This document shows positions 1 to 9,997 of a stretch of 64,000 bases of DNA, one piece after another. Origin of the DNA: Pycnopodia helianthoides. Lineage: Eukaryota > Echinodermata > Asteroidea > Forcipulatida > Asteriidae. The translations under genes were made by a program, and so were the position numbers. Position 1 is the first letter of the stretch, and every line of letters begins with the position of its first letter. Below the pieces are notes generated by a model. The model worked only from the letters and a program-made list of their open reading frames with translations. It did not search any database and was not told the DNA's origin. The stretch is from contig CM063258.1 of assembly GCA_032158295.1 (NCBI GenBank), positions 1,059,001-1,123,000 on the forward strand, written 5' to 3'.

Positions 1-639
1 AGAATTTATGAATGATATTGTTGAAAATGCACGTTGCTATACCTTTTTGAGTTTTGAATAAACACGATTTCTTTTGTACAAACACCCATAGATTATTATT
101 AAGTTCAATGTGTTTGTAGTAGACAGTTTCAGTAAAATTGTCAATGTCCGTTTTATGAGGGAGACATTGAATCAAAAAAAGGAATAGTTTAAGGACCAAT
201 TTTCTCCAAAAATAACAATTTTAGTCTATAAAAAGTAGGTTTAAAGATTAAAATTGTGTTTTTTTCTAAGAATTCATCTCATGGCACTGTCACTACCGTA
301 AGTCAGTACAAATTATACAAGCCATCCACATAAGTTATAAAATTACCATCTTCACAATGTCACACATTTGACTTAATTCATAATTTAATGTACAATTTGT
401 TTTCTCCACTGAATCATATTTGTTATGGTCCCTTTATTTTCCAATCAATAGATCAAAGTGTTTCAAAATCTACAGCAGTTGCCAAGAAGCATACTGGAAA
501 AATATGAGCAATTTTGGATTGATCAATGATTAGGTCGAGTGCGAGGCATCAATGGCTGCCTTCTTGATAAAGTTCAGTTACAAATAAAATATACAAATAA
601 AAAATAAGGGTGTGTAGTATGTGCGCCATATAGCGGTCA
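1..639. other. AT-rich single-copy sequence
   Basis: No repeat family, coding similarity or RNA gene was recognised here. The stretch is AT-rich with many stops in all frames. It may be intronic or intergenic. Confidence 0.5.
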
Positions 640-1210
640 GAAATGCTCCAACCATCGATTGATATTCAGTTATTGACTATCGACTATTTGATCAATTTCG
701 ATGATTTAAGGTTGATTAATCACCAATGGATGACGGGCAGGTGAAACAAGCAACCAAGAATGACGCACATTTTTGTTGGATAATCTGAGATGATTCCAAT
801 CGGTTGTTTTATCAATTGTTGATAAAGCATCGATCACCAATTATTGACATATATATTGATCAATCGCAATGCAATGACATAGACTATTTAGGGTACGGGT
901 AGTTTTTACACAGTAAGAATATGCATGTGTGTTTAAATGGATCGATGAGGGTCCAATGAGTTATTCTAACCAGCCTTTTTGTCTATTATTGATTATGGGT
1001 ATTGGATAGAGACGATTGATTATAGGTATTGCTCAAAGGCGGATTATCTGACATAATCAATCTCATTGGATATGGGACAGATGAATATACAAAATCAAAA
1101 GTACATTTACAAATGATTGTATTAATTGATAACACTGTTATCTTAATTGTCCGATTTTTCAATTATTGATTACGGGCATCGATTATTACGTATCGATCAA
1201 TGTGTAGTGG
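640..1210. repeat. Degenerate ATCGAT/ATTGATTA-rich repeat block
   Basis: Short motifs such as ATCGATTGAT, TTGATCAAT, ATTGATTATGGGTATTG and ATTGATTACGGGCATCG recur at irregular intervals in both orientations. This looks like an old, eroded inverted or tandem repeat. No transposase reading frame remains, and family identity is unknown. Confidence 0.45.
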
Positions 1211-1880
1211 TTAAATTCAGGGGAGCTGATGGGCGCCTTTAAGACCGATGTCATATTATTCCCGTGCTGCCCAGCTAGCCAGCAACGAAGCCCCCTGTTG
1301 TATACATGTTTAAATAATGAGTTTTACCACCATTTCAACGCCACAAAGTACCCCAGCTCACTGCTTAGTCATGGGCCATTTTAAACACACACACACACAC
1401 TCACGGACGAGATTAAGGCAAAGCGATCGCTCGAATAATTCCCGGTCCAGAAATAATAAATGACTTTCACGGCCACGTCATGTTTTGATTGTCATTTTTT
1501 TGTAAGTTTTTCCCCCCTTTTTCTGTTCCACGCGATGAATATTATATAGTTTTTTTCCCTCCCGTCTTCTCTGGCGTTCGCTCAATTATTGACAAGCATT
1601 CTTGGTAATTATGAGCAGACTCAAATGCTCGTTACACATTGTTTATTCAGACAGATATTTATTCTTCATCACTATTTCACCGGGCACCCGGTGTTAAATA
1701 ATATCTCCGCCATGAGGCCAACGGAGAATGCGCAGCGGCCATTTTGGAAACCACACTTTCGCGCCTAAACAGGCCGTGGGTCCGAATTTATTAGGCTGCC
1801 CTTAACAGCGGGAGCTGCCGATCGGGACGCAGCCTCTTAAATCGGTGTTCAGTGTTTCATATTTGATAGATACATATAAC
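1211..1880. other. Single-copy, GC-richer stretch
   Basis: Mixed-composition unique DNA with a short CA run near 1388-1400. The part at about 1690-1830 holds CGGCCATTTTGG (YY1-like) and TTTCGCGCC (E2F-like) words. It could be regulatory, but there is no direct proof. No coding frame is recognisable. Confidence 0.3.
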
Positions 1881-1899
1881 AAAAAGAGCATGCACGAGC

Positions 1900-2128
1900 C
1901 GCCATATTTGATCTTTGGATACGTCGTGGATGCTAACGCTTGCAAGAGCTATAGTTGGTTCGAATCCAACCCAAACCTGTGAAGATTGGAAAGACTCCCA
2001 AGCAAGCAGAGTCGTGGTGTGCTCAGAAGAATAAATATCAGATTGCAAGCACCGTAAAGACAAACAAACAAACAAACAAACAAACAAACAAACAAACAAC
2101 AAACAAACAAAACAAACAAACAAACACT
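1900..2128 (+). mobile_element. SINE-like element with (CAAA)n tail
   Basis: GGTTCGAATCC at 1958-1968 matches the RNA polymerase III B box exactly. It lies in a perfect T-arm shape, with a GTTGG stem at 1955-1959, a seven-base loop, and CCAAC at 1967-1971. The sequence then runs through a unique body into a (CAAA)n tail at about 2058-2126. A tRNA-like head, body and simple-repeat tail is standard SINE layout. The A box is weak (about 1910-1925) and no clean target-site duplication was found, so the 5' end is approximate. Confidence 0.5.
2058..2126 (+). repeat. (CAAA)n microsatellite
   Basis: Roughly 15 CAAA units with two small interruptions. They open long artefactual reading frames on both strands, rich in K/N/Q/T on one and F/V/C/L on the other. 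It is probably the tail of the SINE-like unit just upstream. Confidence 0.9.
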
Positions 2129-2349
2129 GCAACACCCGACAAGCAAACAAATACCAAAACAAAAAACCACAACAAAAGCCCACACAAAATCACAACTTTT
2201 CGCCTGAAATTGCTGTTAAATTTGCAACAAAATAATAGCGCGTATTTTTTTGTGATGAGTTGATTGCTTAGTCTGTAGACGAAGCACATTATTCATAGTC
2301 GTTGTGGATCACACCTGGCTAGCAAATAAAATGTAGTGTAGTCCCGATG

Positions 2350-2385
2350 GTGTGTGTCGTGTGTGTGTGTGGGGGGGGGGGGGGG
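2350..2385. repeat. (GT)n followed by a run of 15 G
   Basis: A TG/GT dinucleotide tract runs directly into 15 consecutive G residues at 2371-2385. Many G homopolymers of 8-15 bases occur in this window. Confidence 0.9.
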
Positions 2386-2868
2386 TATAGCTGTCTCTTT
2401 TCTAGCTCGCCGGCGGCGCTTTAGATAGGATTAGACGCTAATTTCTGATCTGCGCTTCACACCTCTTGCCCTTCCTGGCAATCTCCCCGCCTGCTCCCGA
2501 GCTTTTTGCTTCCCGCGGCCAGCCACTGTGTACAGAAAACCAAAATATAAAGAGAGTGTTTTGTGCGAGGGGCTGTTCAATTACACAGTCAAACACTCCC
2601 GTAATTTTTCTACTCGCTCAAATCGGCCTCTCGGCAAAAATGTTTAATTCAATTTTCTTTCCCCACTTCACGCTGCAAACGGCGTTTATGGTGCTAATCT
2701 GGGCTCATTTTCACAGGCTCCGCATGCAAAGTGCACGGATTTGCTCACCACGGCAAAAAGTGATGCTTAGAACTGAAAACGGATTACCAATCCGTGTAAT
2801 GTAGATAAGGTGTTTAACTGGCACCCTGCTATTTTTGGACACTTTTGCAGCGTCAAGTACGTTTCATT
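2386..2868. other. Single-copy stretch without recognisable genes
   Basis: Reading frames of about 110 codons exist but show no protein-family motif. No repeat family was recognised. Confidence 0.3.
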
Positions 2869-3050
2869 AGAGCATAAAGTACTTGTCGTGAGTACTGTAA
2901 AGATGGCCAAGTAGTACTCGAGTCCGAGTACTTGGGTCATCGAGTACAAGTACCTAGTGTCCGGGTACCGAGTATTCTGATATCCGGTGAGTACAGAGTC
3001 CAACAGCCGGGTACCAAGTACTTGGATCTCTGAGTACAGTTATGAGTTCT
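2869..3050 (-). repeat. GTACTCG-type repeat, partial copy
   Basis: This matches the reverse complement of 19990-20140. Both contain the order AAGTACTTG, ACTCGAGT, TCCGGGTACCGAGTATTCTG, TCCAACAGC and GGTACCAA. Only one end of the family is present. No coding capacity is visible, so it is probably a non-autonomous DNA transposon fragment. Confidence 0.6.
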
Positions 3051-3091
3051 TTATATAACACAAATCTCGACGACAGTCTTGTTAAAAGCAG

Positions 3092-3260
3092 TATGGCCTT
3101 TTGGTAATTGTCAAAGACTAGTATCCTCTCTTGGTGTATCCCAGCATTATGCATAAACTAATCTACCTGTGAACATTTGGGCTCAATTGGTCAACGAAGT
3201 TACAAGAAAATAATGAAAGAAAAAAACAACCGTGTTGCTTTCAAACACATGAGAAAGGCT
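3092..3260 (+). repeat. Truncated copy of TTAA family B
   Basis: It shares GGTAATTGTCAAAGAC, TTGGTGTATC, AACCTGTGAA, CTCAATTGGTC and AATGAAAGAAAAAA with the full copies at 12099-12484 and 39960-40319. It lacks both the 5' tip and the 3' half. Confidence 0.65.
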
Positions 3261-5820
3261 TCTATGACGTCATGTGTATTAAGTCTATTATCAACCCTGT
3301 GCACCTTTGACCTGAACAGAAAGTACCGGTGATGGGCGGTCGGGGTGAGGGGGAGGGGGGGGGGGTTGAAGGTTATGTTTTTGTCAAAAATACCACATCC
3401 ATGGTTAAGTTACTTAACCAACTGCAAAGTTCCTTCAACTCAATACGTCTGTTTAATTGTAATGAAGATGTTCTTGCGAGTAGCTTTTGTGTATGATAAG
3501 CCTAAGAGCTTTTTAAGCTTCAGTAAGAAGCGAAAAATTCTCGAAGATTATGAGAAGAACTTAAAACAGCATTGGTCAGCAAAAAACACCCACCTGCTTC
3601 TTGACTTTGCAGTGCAGAGAGAATCCGTAACTTTAGACTACAGTCTTTCGGTAATTGCACGCACTGCCACGCAATAGTGCATGATACACACTCGTGTTAT
3701 TAGAGGCAGACGACGATGGAACGAGACTGGTTTGGCCAAGCTCGAACCGGTTTAATCCAGATTGATCTACATGCTGCCGGTTCACTTATCAGCGCAATGC
3801 AGTGGGGGGTTTGACGTGATGGGGGAAATCGGCTCAAGTTTACGACTGTCCTATTTTGTCACTTAAGTAATCCGATGAGGTAAAATTCCTCAGGTAGGGC
3901 CTACATATTAGAAAGAGATAAAACAAATATAAAAAAAAACACTGTGTATTAATTTTTTTTTTTTAGAGTGACGAGGGTTTTGGATTGACAAGCTCAAAGT
4001 TGTTTAGTCAACGACGACTCTCTCACTTATCCTTGAAGCTGACTCGCCGCATACCCCCGGGGCAGTGAAACCGAGAGTGTTTTCCCTTTGCCGCGGTTTT
4101 ACAACGCTAGAATCCACTGCCTCCAATGTGTCGTACTTGTCTCTTCACCCCGGCCCTTCCCCCCTCCTCTCTCTTTCTGTCTCGTATTGGGTGGCTTCCG
4201 GAGGAAATGCTGCGCACGTAGCTTTCGTTTCGCCCGATGGATAAGGCTATCCGGATTCTCGGAACAATCCGGCGTTAAATCATGCCGCGAGGGCCGGGGA
4301 TGGTGTTCGGATCCTCTCCCAAATACCTCAAAACCACCCCACACACTCAGAGCAGGAGTGAAGAAGAAAAATGTCCGAGCAGATCGCAGTTGCAGCCTCC
4401 CCCGTCATACACGACGAGAAAAACAATATGAAGAACTTGGGGGAAATTAACGGAGAATTTACATCCGCACTGAGACCATTTATCTCCATGTCGCGAAATC
4501 AGGCCAACATAACGTCGCAATTAAAACAGAATTAAGGCCGAATTTCATGCCAGCTTTGCGCCCGACTGATTTAATGTTCCTCCATCTGCTTTGCCACTCT
4601 TGTTACTGTGCATGCGTTTGCCTTACACCGTCCATGGAGCGAAAGATTGCGATGCCGGCCCTGGTCCCTTGTTCCCCTCTCCCCCCTCTCTTTTCTCCCC
4701 CCGGTCCCCGGAGCGGGGGCCCCGGTGTTAGAGTCCTCGTGTTACGGACCACTGAGTCGGTGTCACGGCTGATGGACGGCGGCCCAGATGCGCTAGTGTG
4801 AGTGGGTGTTCCCTTGGCTTGTTGTCAGGCGAGCCGATGGCACGGTACGCCGAACTCGACCCATCTGGTGTATCATGCCCCTGGTTTAGAAACGGTATTA
4901 TTTTCTCGTGAATGGGCCGGCCATAAAATCCCCAAAGAAGATCATATTAAAACAGCGGGGGTCACTATTTGGAAAACAATTATGGATAAAGAGAGAATCG
5001 GGAAACAATGAATTTCAGTTTGTTGTCCGAAAGTGCTTGTAAACCCGTTTTTTTTATGTAGGGTGTTAATGTTCATGGAGTTTGAATGGAAAACAGATCG
5101 TGTGTGACACGCACTTACAACAACGAAGAAAGCTAATTACATGTATACGGGGCAAAATCTGTTCGTGGTTAACAAGAAATCGGTATTGTCATAGCAAGTA
5201 TAGTCTGGTAACCAACTGCTGTGGAGTGGCGCACCCGAGATAAATTATTTGGGGGAGAGCTGACAGTGGGGTGACGTGGGGTTGCTTTGATGCCCTGAAT
5301 ACCCCCTTTGGGTAACAATTTCCACATCCGTTTTTATTTCCCCCCCTAAACTAAAATCGACAGTTCGGGGGGGGGGGTTGAACTGGTGTGTTACCATTAT
5401 ATGCATGTGGTTTTCTGCCACACGATCGTCAGGATACTCGACCGTACATTAAACCTGCAAACAACCAGACCCGTGGACCTATATTCTTTGTTTGCAGACA
5501 TTGACAACCATTTTGTATACGAGATCGTAAGTGTGATCAAATTCATATTCTGGATTGGCACAGAATGAATAGCTGATGTGATAGAGTAGCAAATGTTACT
5601 CAATGACTATAGTATAATTTCTTCAGTTAAAGCAGATAAAGCATTCCTATGGTGTGATTCGGAAACAATAGCAATACATTAGCAGTAAGGATAAAATATT
5701 TAAAAACTTGTTTGTCTTCGTTTTGATTTAGTGCTGCAACCTCAACCCAAAGAATGCATGGTCCATTCCATCCAGCTTCCTCGAGAACGAAATGTAGCTA
5801 AGCACAAAACTGTTTTGCTT
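3261..5820. other. Single-copy region with GC-rich island
   Basis: No gene or repeat family recognised. G homopolymers occur near 3353-3365 and 5369-5379. The section at about 4020-4800 is GC-richer and contains pyrimidine-rich blocks; 4440-4560 looks compositionally constrained. Reading frames up to 120 codons have no recognisable domains. Confidence 0.3.
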
Positions 5821-5825
5821 ACCAT

Positions 5826-5850
5826 AATTTATTTATTTATTTATTTATTG
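5826..5850. repeat. (ATTT)n microsatellite
   Basis: About six ATTT units, followed by an A/T-rich stretch without recognised identity. Confidence 0.85.
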
Positions 5851-6187
5851 CAATATCTTTATACAGGAATAAAAAGATAAGCAAAAGCTGTTTTATTTCC
5901 TGTTATACATGAAATTGTCAACATAAACACCACACTAGAAAAAAAGAATAATGAAAAGAAAAACTACTTAAAATACAGTTTCTTACATTTAACAATTTCA
6001 ATGGAGGGGAACTTTGAATGGAAGAAGGAAGAATAAGGTTGCCAGTCAAACGACAATGTCAAACGTACCGAGGCTTCCTGCTTAGTTTTTCTCATCAGAA
6101 AATTGTTTAGTTTTCTGCTTATAAGCAGCTCTGTGGATTTGGCCCAGATCGGTATCGTGGTGCGGCCATCTTGTTTCCATTCCACGT

Positions 6188-6349
6188 AGGCCCTTTTCGA
6201 ATTCACGGCTTCGGCTCCAAGATGGCTCAGGCTAGCTAGGCTCCCTCAATTATTTTAACGTACGCATGCTTTGCGGTCAGGGCTTCAGACAAGAAAACTG
6301 GGCCCTTAAGCCCAATCCGGAGCCGAAGCCGTGGATTCGAAAAGGGCCT
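6188..6349. mobile_element. Foldback family D (CCCTTTTCGAA arms)
   Basis: The ends are inverted: TAGGCCCTTTTCGAA at the left and TTCGAAAAGGGCCTA at the right, followed inward by CACGGCTTCGGCTCC and its complement. About 160 bp with no coding capacity, as expected of a MITE or foldback element. TA at both outer ends is compatible with a TA target duplication but not proven. Confidence 0.7.
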
Positions 6350-7039
6350 ATGTTATCGAATCGGACATGAAAGGAAGATTACGTATGGTTCCCTAATATG
6401 AGGAATGACAGGAATAATTGTGATTGTGTGTACAGGGTGCCAGACCAGGACAGTCATACAGATTCATGTTGAAAGTGTGAGTCAGTCCGGTCTGAGTACA
6501 ATCTCAAGTTGATATGATTTGGAGCCCCAGAGACAACCAGACGAGAGAGGGGAGAGAGAGAGAGAGAGAGAGGCTCACAACACCGCGGCTCTCTCAGCAC
6601 CCACGCCCCCCCGACGACATTCACACGTCAGCCCGGTACATAAACACACACACAGTCTCGAGAGCTATCGTAGGGGGTGTACCGTTACCCATTCCAATTT
6701 GAGCTATTAACCTCGATGAGAAGAACCGGGTGTCACTATGGTTCTATCTCTATCACCGAGGCGTCACACGGAAACTCAAACCGACTCAGGTGTTTCAAAA
6801 CGGCTGTGAATTTCACACGGCTATCTGTTTGTATCACACGATCGACACGGTGTGTGGCCCGGTAGCTGTCTCATATTTGATCCGTCATAAATGCATGGGT
6901 CTTCAGGACCGGGAAGCCCACCCCCCCTCCCCTTCGTTGACCCTGGCCGTACACTCCCAAGACTGGATGCACAGTTCTCGGACAACGCTGTTGAGGAAGA
7001 TCCAGCTATGATCTATTCTGCGAGACAAGCGAGCAAAGG
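6350..7039. other. Single-copy stretch with (GA)n tract
   Basis: A GA dinucleotide run lies at about 6549-6572. The rest shows no recognisable family or coding domain. Confidence 0.35.
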
Positions 7040-7610
7040 TGGCTGCTCTGGTGTTTAAGAATCTGTTGTAGTTGCAGCTGCAATGGCTACAGTTAATGGA
7101 CAACAAAATATGACTGCTGGAAAAAAGGAGAGAAACTTTGGGGGCCTTGGGTTAGAAGCTAGGCACTTCGTGCATGACGTCACAACAATGCAAAGCGACA
7201 TAGACGGCGCCAGGCTGACCTGAAGAGAATCAAAAATGGCTTCCATTACAGGAATGCCAACATGGTAACCACAAAACAACTACCGCTAAAATGGCTACTG
7301 CAATACCAATCCAAGATGGCTACTGTGGCAAGGACCGCTTCCTACAGCTGACGAAATGGCTGCTGTAATAGGGAATTTAAGATGGCTGCCGTTAACGGAG
7401 GAACAACCTGGCCACGGCAAAGGAACTGTCAAAATGGCTACAGTATACAAGCCCATGGCTTCTCATACAGAAAGACCAACATAGCCACAGTCGAGCAGCC
7501 AACGTGGCAACCAAGAAATCAAAATGGCGTCGGTCAAACAGGAATCCAAGTTGGGCTTGGATCTTGGGACTCACTGCAGTGTGTCTCTTAAAATGGCAGC
7601 TGCAATAGCA
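7040..7610. repeat. Irregular array of ATGGCT-containing units
   Basis: At least nine copies of an AAAATGGCT/AAGATGGCT word, usually followed by a CTGCAATA-like tail, occur near 7080, 7230, 7291, 7312, 7352, 7379, 7431, 7529 and 7590. Spacing is about 20-100 bp. It resembles a degenerate minisatellite; the core also resembles the YY1 binding word. Confidence 0.5.
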
Positions 7611-7680
7611 AAAGTCAAATGAGTTTGCTTTGGGTACCAGCGAGACCAACCTGATGGCCAAAGGAACGGTCAGAGTGACA

Positions 7681-7974
7681 TAGACCTTTCTACTGCAACG
7701 TCACAGCCCGAGTTTTTGCCAACCGAGTTTGGAAAACTATGGGAAGCCATAAATACAAAGCAAAAACAAATTTTCACAGTTAGTAACAATGTTACACAGA
7801 TATCCAAAAATAGTGTTGAATTTGTTGGAAACAAAGCAACCAATCATGAAATGAATTTTTGGTAATTGAAAAATTGCGGAAATGTTAAATTTGGTCACAA
7901 CATTCTGTTCACACGATTGAATGTTTTGCTAACAATCGGCCGTCCATGCCAACCAGCGTGGTTTGTTGATCAAC
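7681..7974 (-). repeat. Dispersed repeat family L, full copy
   Basis: Reverse complement of the repeat at 55754-56046. Shared words include GACGTTGCA, CCAACCGAGTTTGG, AACAATGTTAC, TTGAATTTGTT, GGTCACAAC and the end GTTGATCAAC. About 294 bp, non-coding and uninterrupted, unlike the copy at 38051-38528. Confidence 0.75.
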
Positions 7975-8167
7975 TATGGAAAGGACTATACACGGACACA
8001 CGGAGAATCCATAATGGCTACCCAGCTAAATCAAAACGTGGCTTTGTTATTGAATTTAGCCGCCAGAAGTTATTTTGGGCAAAAATGTAAAATCAAAATA
8101 TCCACCGCTTTGTACAGCTCATGCACTTCAATGCATGATTACACACATACAGCTGTTCGCATAAACG

Positions 8168-8383
8168 CACTCTGAAAACTCAGAATATTGACCCAAATCC
8201 AGGTCCTGTGGGTGTCTGGGTCAGTATGACCCGAAATCTGTGGCAAAGTGACCCAGAGATGGGTCAAACTGACGCAGAATCCGAGCTTAAAAAACAGTTT
8301 CCGGGTCATCTTGACCCTGAAATGTGTCAAGCCACCTGGGACCCGAATCCGGGTCAACTCTGACCGGTTTTTTTTAAAGAGTG
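8168..8383. mobile_element. Family E foldback element rich in GGGTCA
   Basis: The ends are inverted: CACTCTGAAAAC at left and TTTAAAGAGTG at right. The interior holds eight TGACCC/GGGTCA words in mixed orientation, with GACCCGAATCC-like blocks. No coding capacity. Related copies lie at 43628-43864 and 54429-54650. Confidence 0.75.
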
Positions 8384-9500
8384 CTGAAAGCCAAGATAGC
8401 ACCTGACGATCTTTGTCTCAAATCTTGGCAATATTTAGCTGTTGGCCTTCATCTGTACACACCTCAAGAGGAGAGACCGTGTTAGTTAAAACTTAGTCTT
8501 CTCTCAAGCACTATTGATGCATTAATCGTGTCATAATCAAAGTTGATTGTCAACCGGAAGCGGTCACACTTTTTTTCTTTCTCTCTCCCCCTTTTCACGG
8601 TGAATGGGGAAATAAACACCTCGATAAAACCTCGTATCATGTTTATATCACCTAGTCTACTGCACTCCAGTAGCTTTAAAAATTAAAAAAAGATCTTCAT
8701 GCGTGGAAGACAATGACAGTGTGATAGATTAGTGTAGTTTTATAGTTGATGGTTTTTAATAACCATCCTAGGCCTAAAACCATGGAGCCTTTATTACCCC
8801 CGCGTTACGGGGCTAGATGACTTTCTTTCCTCTCGGAAAAAAACACTTTGCGCTCTACTAGCCAAGGGAACCCGCACGGAATTGAGTGCTCGGAGGGGCT
8901 TGAAGCAAAACGACTGAAATGAAGGCTAAATTGTTCTTTCAGAAGGCTATAAGTGTAATTATTAGCCGCACGGGTGCCTTCAGTATTACCCGGTTCCCAC
9001 TGAGATGGAAAATGTGGCACATTTTGTCCGTCTGCTCGACGGCGGCTGTCGTAAAATATTAATATTGGTTGTCTCTTTCCCCCTCTCTGCTCGTCGTCTG
9101 TTTAACAGCGAGGTGGATAGTGATGGTGGACCGTCGTGTCCGGCCAAGCATCCCCCTGCCGTCTCTTACCCACCAATTCACGGGCGGCCATCGCACTCAC
9201 CGCACGCTCATAACTTCCCTTAATGCCGCCCACTGGCCTCTCGTCATGCTCTGTTTAAAATATCAGGTGTTTTGTTTTTACTCTAATGTTTTTTTTACAT
9301 TTTTTTTTTCAGACGTGAACAAAATATTAATTATCTTTCAAATCCCTGGCCTTTGTTTCACCCTTGAGGGTGAAGCTTGACACAATCTAAAGGTCACAAT
9401 GATGTAATCTTGTTCAAAAATACATCAGTGTGACGTCTAAGTCTAGTACCTAGGCGTCTCTGGGAGAACTGTATTTATACCGGCAATGCTGGTCTACCCT
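8384..9500. other. Single-copy stretch without recognisable genes
   Basis: Mixed composition with T homopolymers near 9290-9310. No protein-family motif or repeat family was identified. Confidence 0.3.
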
Positions 9501-9620
9501 GGCCGTTTTCGAAACTACGGCTTTAGGCTTGGGTTCCGGAAGGCACCACGCGCCTGTTTAAAAAGTCCCGCATCGAACAACCGGAGCCTAGAAATCTGAA
9601 GCCTTGGTTTCGAAAAGGCC
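9501..9620. mobile_element. Foldback family D, short copy
   Basis: Ends GGCCGTTTTCGAAAC and GTTTCGAAAAGGCC are inverted, with GGCTTTAGGCTTGGG and its partner inside. About 120 bp, non-coding. Confidence 0.7.
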
Positions 9621-9744
9621 AATGGTTCAGGAAATAATTTCACAATATATAAATACTCGACTTTCATTTGCGAACGCAATCCACCCTCGTGCACACGTGA
9701 TATGCGTAGATCATTATTATCTGAAGACATTTTAACTTTTTTTT

Positions 9745-9997
9745 TTGCATTAATTTACAGGATCTAATTTCAAGGGCCAATGAAAATCTCAATTTTGTTC
9801 TCCCACTCTTTTCTTTCTGGAGGAACTGCTTGCCAACTTCATCTGCCAAACCTAATTTAGAGCGGGTACCAGCGTCACACGGTTGTACTTCAAATACACG
9901 ACGGTTTGGTTGGTAACCTTCGTCTGTTAATGAAGTAAAAACGTCCGTTGGTTCTGAAAATCTGTGTGGAGGACTTTGGGTAAAGTTTCCCCGCGAC
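9745..9997 (-). other. Stop-free frame, possible exon of unknown protein
   Basis: On the minus strand a stop-free frame runs from about 9997 to 9670, containing SPPHRFSEPTDVF and ADEVGKQFLQKE. Its composition is fairly ordinary for protein and it is not low-complexity. It begins after an in-frame stop near an AG dinucleotide. A GTAAAT donor-like word would end it near 9750. No family is recognised and chance is a strong alternative. Confidence 0.12.

Noticed and set aside
1955..1971. Functional tRNA gene
   Set aside because: Only the T-arm is well formed. An acceptor stem and anticodon arm cannot be drawn, and the unit continues into a simple-repeat tail as in SINEs.
1857..2289. Cysteine/phenylalanine/valine-rich membrane-like frames
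   Set aside because: They are read through the (CAAA)n microsatellite on its complement. Hydrophobicity comes from the simple repeat.
2371..2385. G-quadruplex regulatory element
   Set aside because: G homopolymers are frequent throughout the window beside other simple repeats. A single run gives no specific evidence of function.
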